Below are positions 36,421 to 43,414 of a stretch of DNA of 64,000 nt, piece by piece. Below the pieces are notes generated by a model. That model was not told the origin of the DNA, did no database searches, and saw only the letters and a program-made list of their open reading frames with translations. The first letter of the stretch is position 1. The number at the start of each line of letters is the position of its first letter. Origin of the DNA: an uncultured Roseburia sp. (GTDB lineage Bacteria > Bacillota > Clostridia > Lachnospirales > Lachnospiraceae); NCBI GenBank assembly GCA_944380515.1, contig CALWHT010000011.1, positions 62,001 to 126,000 of the forward strand, given 5' to 3'. Made by a program: the position numbers and the translations under genes.

Positions 36421-37569
36421 CTCACGCACAATACCGAGGTTCTTAGCACTCAGGGCGGCTCCCAGGCCAATCCCCAGTGTGGGTAAGGCGCCGATTTTGT
36501 CACTGACCGCCGTAACGGTATCAAGCAGATTTGTCAGTCCGTTGATGCCGGTGATGACGGCATCCTGCTCTGTCAGGGAATCGATGAACGCTGTCCACGC
36601 ATTTCCAAGCTGGTTTAAGGAGCCTTTCCAGTTATCGGCGCTTTGGGCTGCCGACTCCATTGCGGAGCCGCTGCCGGAGGCATACAAACCGGTCAGTTCT
36701 TCATAGGATGACCAGTTGTTCAGGATGGCGGAGAGGGTATCCGCGTCATCGCCCCCAATCCCGGTTAAAACAGAGCTCTTAAGAGCGGAGCCGTCGTCTA
36801 AGGCTGCATATGCTTCCGATAATTCACGCAGCAGCTCCACAGGTGTTTTTAAATGTTCGGCGCCGTTTTCGATTTCCGTCATCGAAATGCCGAGGGAGTC
36901 AAGCAGAGTGGTAACGGATGTGTGATCGACATCCTGCAAGGCATCAAAAATGGAGGCTAAAGCAGCACCGGTTTCGGCGCCGGATGCTCCTGTCTTAGAG
37001 AGGGCGGCTGCAATGAGAGCGGACAATTCCTCCATTTGTACGCCGTACCTTGCGGCAGTCCCTGCGGCTTCATCGGTTGCCGCAGCCATGTCTTCCAGTC
37101 CCACCGCGGCGCGGGAAGCGATATAGTTTTGTCCGTCGAGGATGTCGGTTAAGGCTCCGACATTTCCCTTTAAATCATAGGCGGCGTTTGCCGCGGTAAG
37201 ATAGCTGTCTGCCGTATCGGCGGAGAGTCCTCCGGCGCTTTGGGCCAAAAGAGATAATTCCGCTAATTCCTCGGCATTGTCAAAGCCGGCACGGTACATG
37301 TCCCGGACGCATGTTAAATAATCTGTGGCCGTTTTTCCGTATTTGGCCGCCGTATCGAAGGCCTGGCTGCCAAGCTCCTCTAACTGAGCCTGTGTGAGTT
37401 TGGAGGTTTTGCCGATATCGGTCAGAATATCGTTTAAATCGATTAATTCCGAGACGGCGTTTTTGATTTGCGTTGTCAGAAAGGTAAGGGCTTTTCCTGT
37501 AAGGATGGATCCTCCGGAGCCGGCAGATGACTGTGTGTCGGTTGGTGTATTGAGTTGGTCGTTTTCCAT
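36412..37569 (-). CDS. tape measure protein, 5' part (first exon)
   Basis: 385 residues as read, ending at a TAA inside the intron; the true exon ends shortly before (about codon 380). The N-terminal domain is a TP901-type tape measure: LNDILTDIGKTSKLTQAQLEELG, a Gly/Ala-rich helical region, and NWKGSLNQLGNAWTAFIDSL before the hydrophobic LPTLGIGLGAAL. AAAAAGGAGGAATC is the RBS. Together with the second exon it gives ~2450 residues, which by the usual ~1.5 angstrom per residue would set a tail of roughly 370 nm. Confidence 0.85.
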   Translation of the reverse strand: MENDQLNTPTDTQSSAGSGGSILTGKALTFLTTQIKNAVSELIDLNDILTDIGKTSKLTQAQLEELGSQAFDTAAKYGKTATDYLTCVRDMYRAGFDNAEELAELSLLAQSAGGLSADTADSYLTAANAAYDLKGNVGALTDILDGQNYIASRAAVGLEDMAAATDEAAGTAARYGVQMEELSALIAAALSKTGASGAETGAALASIFDALQDVDHTSVTTLLDSLGISMTEIENGAEHLKTPVELLRELSEAYAALDDGSALKSSVLTGIGGDDADTLSAILNNWSSYEELTGLYASGSGSAMESAAQSADNWKGSLNQLGNAWTAFIDSLTEQDAVITGINGLTNLLDTVTAVSDKIGALPTLGIGLGAALSAKNLGIVREYA

Positions 37570-37604
37570 AGATGATTCCTCCTTTTTCTGTTCTGCTTTT
37601 TGGG

Positions 37605-38120
37605 CTATTCCGACTGCTTTTGCGGCAGCTTTGTCTCATCGGGAATGACGGGAAGGTGTTCGATGACATAACGGTATTTGGCGTCACCGTGATGGTTGCC
37701 GCCGCAGGAATTGTAAGCTCTGTGCAATGAGGTAAATTCGTCTAATTCGTCGGCGGGGATGCCCCCAAGCGAGATATAATTTTTATATTTTTGATTGATT
37801 TTATCGGCGAGCAGTTCTCTGTTCGCATTCCTGAGCGTTTCGATTTGAACGTTCAGCTTTTCCATGCTTTCCTCCTGGATTTTCTGAAAGCCGGACAAAT
37901 CCGCCTCGTGTTTTTTCTCCAGCCTTTTGAGATTTTCGGAGGTCTTTCGCAGCAAATCGTGTTCCTCTTTCTTTTTCCGCATATGCCGGAACTCAATTCC
38001 GAATTTTTCGCAAAACCACTCAAAGACGGAGGTGCAGGCCTTTGCGCCCAAAATAATCGTCAGTACGCTGGTAAAGACAGAAATGAAATCAATCTCAAAC
38101 ATTTTTAGTATGGTTTCCAT
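37605..38120 (-). CDS. membrane-anchored coiled-coil phage protein
   Basis: 171 residues: one N-terminal membrane helix (about 10-33), a Lys/Glu-rich coiled coil (about 45-110), and a C-terminal module (YKNYISLGGIPADELDEFTSLHRAYNSCGGN...) that recurs in phage lysis-module proteins of Clostridia. It lies right after the holin gene. Probably part of the lysis or export step; unproven. Confidence 0.7.
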   Translation of the reverse strand: METILKMFEIDFISVFTSVLTIILGAKACTSVFEWFCEKFGIEFRHMRKKKEEHDLLRKTSENLKRLEKKHEADLSGFQKIQEESMEKLNVQIETLRNANRELLADKINQKYKNYISLGGIPADELDEFTSLHRAYNSCGGNHHGDAKYRYVIEHLPVIPDETKLPQKQSE

Positions 38121-38140
38121 TTATCGGGTATCAGTCCTTT

Positions 38141-38449
38141 CTATGGGGTCTTGCCAAACAGGGAACCGATGAAACTTTTTACGAGATCATAAGAAGTGGT
38201 TGCTCCGACGGCATTGGCGAGACCCATGCAGACGGCGTATAAAACGGTAGCGCCGGTGATTGCCAGGCCGTTTTTTCCATAATAGAGAAAGATTTCAGCA
38301 ATTCCAACGGCCATAGAAGTGATCAGTGCGATGAGAACGCTGTTGTATGTAAGCTTTGCGGCGGCAAGAATGGTTTTTATAAGCTGTATGGCCGCGGATG
38401 TGGCGGCGGCGGATGTAACTAAAATAGTAATAAATAATTCGAAGGTCAT
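38141..38449 (-). CDS. holin-like membrane protein
   Basis: 102 residues, three predicted membrane helices (about 4-27, 37-59, 62-86) and a short C-terminal tail. AAAAAGGAGAAACC precedes the ATG. It lies between lysin and the coiled-coil membrane protein. Size, topology and place fit a holin, which makes membrane lesions for lysin release. No family named with certainty. Confidence 0.75.
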   Translation of the reverse strand: MTFELFITILVTSAAATSAAIQLIKTILAAAKLTYNSVLIALITSMAVGIAEIFLYYGKNGLAITGATVLYAVCMGLANAVGATTSYDLVKSFIGSLFGKTP

Positions 38450-38472
38450 ATGGTTTCTCCTTTTTGTTGCGT

Positions 38473-39330
38473 CTATGCCAGTTTGAGCAATTTTTTCCAG
38501 GTTTTGTTTCGGGCGGTAATCACGCCGTCGATCACACAGCAGTTTGCCTTCTGAAATGTCTTAACGGCGGAGGTGAATTTCGGTCCGGCGATCCCGTCGA
38601 CGTTTCCGCACGGGCAGCCAATCGTATTCAGATACTTCTGAAGCGGCGTTACCACTGCGTGGCGCCTGTTGCAGGAGGCGGATACCGTGATGGTTTTTGA
38701 TAAGGTTTCCGGTCCAGGAATGCCGTCCACGGCGGCTCCAAGCGCGGCCTGAATATCTTTTACAAAATCCTGAAAAGAATAAGACACGGCAGATGCGCCG
38801 GCATTTGCCATACTGCCGTTTTCCAAAGCCATAACAGTATGGGAGCCGGGCTTTACCAAAATATCTCCGCGCTTTAACCAGGCGTCGCCGGTGACATATT
38901 TCGAAGCAGTCAATACTTCAAACATTCCAGTTGCGGTAAACGCCGTTTTCATCGTGGAGGTTGTGGGGGCATTTGTGCCGTTGTAGGGAATAGCAATGCC
39001 GGCCGCTTCGGCGCATACGCACATAAAGGCGCTGCAGTCTGTTTCGCAGGGCGTGGTAATCCGGCTCAGGTCATAGCCGGCCTGTTTGGCCTGTGTATGC
39101 AGGGTGTTTCTCTGATTTTGGTCATAGCCGATATTGGGGTTGCCGCAGCCGGCTTCACAGGCAGCCGCCATTTTTTCGGCCTTTGCCTCATCCGTGCATC
39201 TTAATACAAAAGACCAGGGCTTTGCGTACCATGTCCGGATGCAGACCTCCCTTCCGGTCTGGTCGCCTGAGGCGCCGTTTTTTATTCCGGCGTTTTCGTT
39301 GATAGAAGCATGTCCGATTTTGATTGCCAT
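38473..39330 (-). CDS. endolysin (NlpC/P60-CHAP-like with peptidoglycan-binding domain)
   Basis: 285 residues from ATG 39330 (ATGGAGGAATC upstream; the frame extends 16 codons further). The N-terminal ~195 residues are a papain-like fold: catalytic Cys in CETDCSAFMCV, His in GSHTVMAL. The C-terminal part (about 205-285) has a PG_binding_1-type repeat (PLQKYLNTIG, VDGIAGPKFTSAVKTFQKAN). It cleaves the cell wall to release particles. No signal peptide, so it depends on the holin. Confidence 0.82.
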   Translation of the reverse strand: MAIKIGHASINENAGIKNGASGDQTGREVCIRTWYAKPWSFVLRCTDEAKAEKMAAACEAGCGNPNIGYDQNQRNTLHTQAKQAGYDLSRITTPCETDCSAFMCVCAEAAGIAIPYNGTNAPTTSTMKTAFTATGMFEVLTASKYVTGDAWLKRGDILVKPGSHTVMALENGSMANAGASAVSYSFQDFVKDIQAALGAAVDGIPGPETLSKTITVSASCNRRHAVVTPLQKYLNTIGCPCGNVDGIAGPKFTSAVKTFQKANCCVIDGVITARNKTWKKLLKLA

Positions 39331-39380
39331 ATATGATTCCTCCATTGCATTGTTATAAACGTGAGTCATAAGACGCACGC

Positions 39381-39407
39381 AAAAAAAGGGGACAGCAGGT
39401 GTCCCCC
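39381..39407 (-). terminator. Rho-independent terminator within the tail cluster
   Basis: Minus strand: GGGGACA / TGTCCCC-type stem (7-8 bp, 5-nt loop) followed by seven T, 28 nt after the tube gene. It separates the tube gene from the lysis genes and tape measure. Confidence 0.88.
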
Positions 39408-39434
39408 ATAAGGTAGTTTTTGAACGGTCCGGCC

Positions 39435-40166
39435 TTATTCCTCCTCAAGAATCAAATCAAGAATGTTGTCATCCTGGTCAGCCATAAGGTCACAGGTTAC
39501 CGTGATGGTACCCGGGTCGCCGTTGTTTGAAAAGCTTAATGATAATGTACTCTGCGGTGCGCATTTGTAGGCGATCAGGCGGTACGGCAGAATCTCGTCG
39601 TTTTCCGTCTTCATGACGGTATCACCGTAAACAATAAAGTTTTTCGGGAAGCTTGTAGATTTGATATTGACGCGCTCCACGCCACTGGCTACTTCCTTCA
39701 TGTAATAGACAATGACCTTGTCGCCGGCACTCAGCGCGGAAGTAAGCGTAATGTTTTTGCCCTCGACGTTGCACGCAAGCTCTGTTCCGCAGTCATCACC
39801 GTCGGCGTAAACGACAACGGTGTCGGTCACCGGCGTATCCTCCAGAGCAACAGTCGTGCCGTCCGCAGTGGAAAGCTCCTTGCGCACTACGTATTTTGCG
39901 GACTTGTCGGTATCGCCTCCGGTAATCAGCTGCCACAGCTTCACAGACTGCATCTGCGTCTCAATCGTAAGAGTGCCGCTGCGCTCGCCGGAGAACTGTA
40001 CTCTTTTCGGATGTCCCTTACCGCCGTAGGCAAAAACGCTTTCACCTGTCAGCTCCGTTGTGCTGACGTTTGCATAATCCATGTTTAAAAAAGGCTTTTT
40101 GGTGGCATAGTCCACAAAAATTAAGTCGCAAACTTCTCTGTTTGCCATATTAGAATCGAATCCCAT
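39435..40166 (-). CDS. major tail tube protein
   Basis: 243 residues, beta-rich. The start (MGFDSNMANREVCDLIFVDY), the GERSGTLTIETQMQSVKLWQLI segment and the C-terminal PQSTLSLSFSNNGDPGTITVTCDLM fit phage major tail/tube proteins. GCGAGGAAATC precedes the ATG. No sheath protein is present, so the tail should be non-contractile. A strong terminator follows directly. Confidence 0.8.
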   Translation of the reverse strand: MGFDSNMANREVCDLIFVDYATKKPFLNMDYANVSTTELTGESVFAYGGKGHPKRVQFSGERSGTLTIETQMQSVKLWQLITGGDTDKSAKYVVRKELSTADGTTVALEDTPVTDTVVVYADGDDCGTELACNVEGKNITLTSALSAGDKVIVYYMKEVASGVERVNIKSTSFPKNFIVYGDTVMKTENDEILPYRLIAYKCAPQSTLSLSFSNNGDPGTITVTCDLMADQDDNILDLILEEE

Positions 40167-40214
40167 TTAGATTTCCTCGCTTTCTTTGCAAAGGACTCAT
40201 GATTTGAGTCCCCG

Positions 40215-40982
40215 TTATTGGTTATTGTGATTAAAGTTTTGAAACCACGCGTTTGCGTCAAAATGATGATCCTTGTCTCCGTATGCGGCGACGCTCATCG
40301 ACTGGATATCGTAAATGCTGTTGCTGCAGGTACGGTAAAAGGCGTCCCATAGTTGATAAACTGTAATATCCCAGATATTATAGATGTTTAACGACGGGCT
40401 TTTATTCGCGACAGCGGAAATAATATTTCCGATTTCCATATTTTTGTCCGCCTTCGCATGCAGCTTTTTATTTTCCCTGCCCTTCTGCAATTTCTGCATA
40501 ATAGACAAGGCGCGTTTGCTTTTAATCTTTGACAAATCATCATTTTTCGGTTTCAGGTAATTGCGCTGTAAAATAATATCACAGAGCTGTGACCATAGTT
40601 CCCTGGAAACAAAGCCCGAACATTCAGACTGCTTTTCGTCCTCATACAGCAAAAAAGCCCGGTGCTCTTTGTTGTATTTCGGAGCTGCCGTTAAAAAGAA
40701 ATCGAGCATTGCCTCGAGCGTGGGAAGCATGCCGGAATCCGAAGTCAGTAAATCGAATATGTCAAGCGATGCCTGCTCCTGGTGAGAGAGACGCTCATAA
40801 ATACCGGTCTGCTGTACGAGTGTATAGTAGGATTCCGGTGTCATTGACAGAATAGACAGATACATCTGGTAGACAGGATAGGACAATCTGCTGATTTCCC
40901 GCAGCGTAGGGCATTTTACGCCGCCGATATAATCAAAGTACATCGGCTCCGGAGATAATAAATGAAAATAGTCCAGTTTCAA
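40215..40982 (-). CDS. tail-cluster protein, possible tail assembly chaperone
   Basis: 255 residues from TTG 40982, which is preceded by CAGGAGGTTACATA. Helical, soluble, no clear family. N-terminus (FDYIGGVKCPTLREISRL) and place directly before the tube gene suggest the gpG-like tape-measure chaperone role, but in most phages that gene lies between tube and tape measure, and no frameshift site was found. Confidence 0.55.
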   Translation of the reverse strand: MKLDYFHLLSPEPMYFDYIGGVKCPTLREISRLSYPVYQMYLSILSMTPESYYTLVQQTGIYERLSHQEQASLDIFDLLTSDSGMLPTLEAMLDFFLTAAPKYNKEHRAFLLYEDEKQSECSGFVSRELWSQLCDIILQRNYLKPKNDDLSKIKSKRALSIMQKLQKGRENKKLHAKADKNMEIGNIISAVANKSPSLNIYNIWDITVYQLWDAFYRTCSNSIYDIQSMSVAAYGDKDHHFDANAWFQNFNHNNQ

Positions 40983-41025
40983 TATGTAACCTCCTGTAGG
41001 TCCACAAAATATCTCTTTTTAGAAA

Positions 41026-41066
41026 GCCGAAGACCATGCTGTCAGAACGGCAGCGCAGTCCTCGGC
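41026..41066 (-). terminator. hairpin after the 296-residue gene
   Basis: Minus strand: GCCGAGGAC / GTCTTCGGC (9 bp, one G-U) with an inner GCTG / CAGC, followed by TTTCT. It lies ~120 nt after the stop of the zinc-ribbon gene and 45 nt before the 255-residue gene. Probably a terminator or attenuator. Confidence 0.6.
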
Positions 41067-41185
41067 AGAGCGAAGTGAGAAATGTTTGTGAAGGGTTTGA
41101 TGGCGACGTGGCGTTTGCCGTGTCTGATTTTCGGTGTTTCCATACGTGATATATACACACGGGGAAATTGCGGAATTGATTGAAT

Positions 41186-42076
41186 TTAAGCGGAAAATGA
41201 AGTATTTCTATTTGTGGCTGACCTTTTTTGATTGTATTTTCGGTAGGTCTGTAATCGGTGCAGGGCCAGGCAGGAGCTGCAATACATTTTTTTATTGCCG
41301 GTGTTTTCAATCAATGCGCCGCATTGTTTGCAGCGCTTATAACCCTTTCTGGAATTTTGGGGCAGGCCGCACGCCCGTTTCTGCCATTTCCGGATTTCCC
41401 CGTCCAGACAGCGGTTTATGTAGCCGCCGTAGAAGTGGTCCTCCAGCATAAAATTAAACCGCGTGGAAATACAGGACTTATCCTCGTATTCCTCAATGCG
41501 CCTGCAATTTTCGAAGCATTTATATAAGAAGCCTTCGACTGTTTTTTTATAATCCTTCCACGGCAGCGTCATTTTTTCCATTTGGAGCCGCTTTTTCGCT
41601 GCCTGGGCTTCTTCCATTGCCTTAAGAATCGCATCGGTTACGGCGGAGGCATCCATAGCAGTTCCCAAAGCCCATTTATAATACAGCCGTTTTGGTGTTT
41701 TCAGGCATTCCAGATATGTTTCCCCGAGAATCACTTCCCTGTCAAAATATCTGGTATAAAGGTTATTGATTTTCTGTCGGATTACAGAGCACCAGTGGTC
41801 ATCCGTCGTTTTTGACTTATAATAGGTGTATGGAATGTCGGACCACTGCCGGAAAATCCGTCCGATTTCGGTGTCGGCCAAATCCTTTCTCACTTTAAAA
41901 TGGATTGTTTTCGTGTAGGTTTTGCGTTTGTTGCCGGAGGCCCAAAGTGCAGCGCAGAAAGAACGGAAAATTTCATCCTTTTCTTCCCGTGATGCCGCAT
42001 CCTTGTAATCCTCGATGATTTCATATAAGTACAGTTCGTTACATTCGTATATTGTTATCCCCCTCCCTAAGCTCAT
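41186..42076 (-). CDS. unknown zinc-ribbon protein downstream of the RNA polymerase
   Basis: About 296 residues from ATG 42076, overlapping the polymerase 3' end by 38 nt. The start is uncertain: GGGAGGGGG (42066-42058) would suit a start near an ATA codon a few residues further on. The body is helical with several Trp/Tyr. The C-terminus is a four-Cys zinc ribbon (CKQCGALIENTGNKKMYCSSC) followed by a basic tail (HRLQTYRKYNQKR). Likely DNA/RNA-binding; overlap with the polymerase gene suggests a linked job (for example promoter recognition). No family recognised. Confidence 0.7.
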   Translation of the reverse strand: MSLGRGITIYECNELYLYEIIEDYKDAASREEKDEIFRSFCAALWASGNKRKTYTKTIHFKVRKDLADTEIGRIFRQWSDIPYTYYKSKTTDDHWCSVIRQKINNLYTRYFDREVILGETYLECLKTPKRLYYKWALGTAMDASAVTDAILKAMEEAQAAKKRLQMEKMTLPWKDYKKTVEGFLYKCFENCRRIEEYEDKSCISTRFNFMLEDHFYGGYINRCLDGEIRKWQKRACGLPQNSRKGYKRCKQCGALIENTGNKKMYCSSCLALHRLQTYRKYNQKRSATNRNTSFSA

Positions 42077-43034
42077 AATATTTCCCGAGATACTCATAGG
42101 AGCCCTTCGTGTTGCCCGGGACCTCCTGTATCGACAGCCTTTTTGCCGCGCCGCTGTGTTCTCTAAGGTTTTGCAGTAAATAGTCTCCGTATGCCGCCCA
42201 TGCGAAGGACTTGCTGATGGAGACGGAAGCATAGGAGGCCTTGATTACGTAATTTGCGATCAGCGCTTCGTCCATGGAAAGCTCCCGTTTTAGCGCAGCC
42301 TTATACTCATTGACAATCAGTTCGTAGTGAAAGCTGCCGCCCGCGGTTTTGCCGTCTTTCTTTTGAGATAAATGCGTTTTCAGGTTGGCCGCATAGTGAT
42401 TGATGTATCTTCTGCAGATGCGCAGTACATTTTTGTCGGTCAGATCGAGGCCGTCCTTTACGACCAGGCGGGCGGTATCCGCTAAATCGCCGATGCCTTT
42501 GTCCCACAAAATATGTTTTTTCTCCCAGGTACAGATATAATCACACAATTCATTCATGGGAGAAGGAGAGTGGTACGCGTTTGGCGTTACCGTTTCATCC
42601 GTATCTGCACATTGCTTTTTTTTGCCGAGAAGGGCTTTGTAGGTATCCATTTTGTCCGGATAATGATACAGCAAAAAATAAGGAAGTTGCTTTAAGTGCT
42701 TTTTTAAAGCACTGTTCATGTGCCAGCGAACGCCTGTTTTTAAGAAGTCGATTTCCTTCCCCTGAAAAACCCGCAGGAGGGAGGCTGCATCCTCATACCG
42801 CTTCCGGACAGCTTCCTCTGTCGTGTAGCGGTTTTCTATGCTGGTCGCGGCATTGGTAATTTCGCCAATCCGGCTGTCCCTGGTCATAATTTCATATTCA
42901 ATTAAGTTTTCTTTTGTGTAAGGCTTCGGCCGGGCGGCAGTCTTGTCCTCGATGTCAAGGATGATAGGCTTGTCAATTCTGGAGGCTGCGACCAACGGAT
43001 CGTCACACAAAAAGAATATGTCCCCGTCAAAATC
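42039..43034 (-). CDS. two-barrel (YonO/QDE-1-type) RNA polymerase, exon 2
   Basis: 331 codons plus stop, read on from exon 1 without a start of its own (TTG 43010 in the frame has no RBS). It begins with GAT TTT GAC GGG GAC, giving DFDGD, the metal-binding signature of two-barrel RNA polymerases, then IFFLCDDP. The remaining ~320 residues are helical with a conserved-looking HIL/KKH region. In the spliced protein DFDGD is residues 545-549 of 875, close to the size of SPbeta YonO (~900). Confidence 0.75.
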   Translation of the reverse strand, partial: DFDGDIFFLCDDPLVAASRIDKPIILDIEDKTAARPKPYTKENLIEYEIMTRDSRIGEITNAATSIENRYTTEEAVRKRYEDAASLLRVFQGKEIDFLKTGVRWHMNSALKKHLKQLPYFLLYHYPDKMDTYKALLGKKKQCADTDETVTPNAYHSPSPMNELCDYICTWEKKHILWDKGIGDLADTARLVVKDGLDLTDKNVLRICRRYINHYAANLKTHLSQKKDGKTAGGSFHYELIVNEYKAALKRELSMDEALIANYVIKASYASVSISKSFAWAAYGDYLLQNLREHSGAAKRLSIQEVPGNTKGSYEYLGKYYELREGDNNIRM

Positions 43035-43414
43035 CCGCTTTGGAGGTTTCCAAAGCCTGACTATATCTTCATCCGTTTTACTGTCACCGCAAAACGGAGT
43101 TCTGCGCTACCCGTCCATGAATTTCACATGGATGGTCTTTGAGCCCGATTTTGCGTATTTCGCGCGTAAATCAGAACTCAGGTTAGTCGATGAACCTTTT
43201 TCTATACGAAAGCAGGACTTCGTACAGAAACTTGGCACAGAGATTGGCTGCGTGCGCACAGCTTCCCCTGTCAGCATAATTGTTAATTACCCATTTCCTG
43301 GTAAAAACGAACGCCAATTACACACCCTGTAGGTACAGGTTCACAGAATATCAACTGCCCGTAACGGACAGAAGCTATACATTACTGTATAGGGAGCCGA
43401 TGAGAAAAGGGGCC
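43035..43414 (-). ncRNA. group I intron (380 nt) in the RNA polymerase gene
   Basis: Minus strand. The 5' splice site is set by P1: exon GGAGCU pairs with intron GGCUCC (43398-43393), leaving the last exon U opposite a G, as group I introns need. P10: ATC (43401-43399) next to that guide pairs with GAT, the first exon-2 codon. P7: GACTA (43188-43184) with TAGTC inside AAGATATAGTC (43069-43059), the S element. GTAATTGGCG (43321-43312) is the P3/P4 strand. The last intron base is G (43035). Splicing restores the frame as ...GGA GCT | GAT TTT GAC..., i.e. GGADFDGD. No ORF, so not self-homing. Confidence 0.88.

Larger units (their letters stand above)
34782..36439 (-). mobile_element. insert splitting the tape measure gene (intron-based, with cargo)
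   Basis: A ~1.6-kb stretch that separates the two tape-measure frames. Read on the minus strand it holds, in order: a group I intron core, a repeat with a leader peptide, a 68-residue protein, a GC-rich hairpin, and (opposite strand) a zinc-ribbon gene, then GTGGAGA-type repeats near 34774-34828. Exact ends are uncertain: the 5' splice site should lie in 36410-36440 and the 3' one near 34745-34785. No transposase, reverse transcriptase or homing endonuclease is present. The layout recalls an IStron-like composite (ribozyme plus cargo) but no IS605 protein is left. Confidence 0.55.

Noticed and set aside
36410-36440. GTGCG at the 5' side of the tape-measure insert, like a group II intron start
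   Set aside because: No domain V-like 34-nt hairpin and no reverse transcriptase in the insert, while the group I R and S elements and P7 pairing are clear.
39093-39358. Plus-strand frames opposite the lysin
   Set aside because: Antisense shadows without RBS; the lysin frame has catalytic and wall-binding motifs.
41038-41139. 33-codon minus-strand ORF (METPKIRHGK...) before the chaperone-like gene
   Set aside because: No ribosome site. It overlaps the terminator-like hairpin at 41026-41066.
42039-43382. Reading the polymerase pieces as two separate genes or a pseudogene
   Set aside because: Exon 2 has no RBS or good start. The P1/P10 pairing and exact frame restoration into DFDGD fit splicing, not decay.
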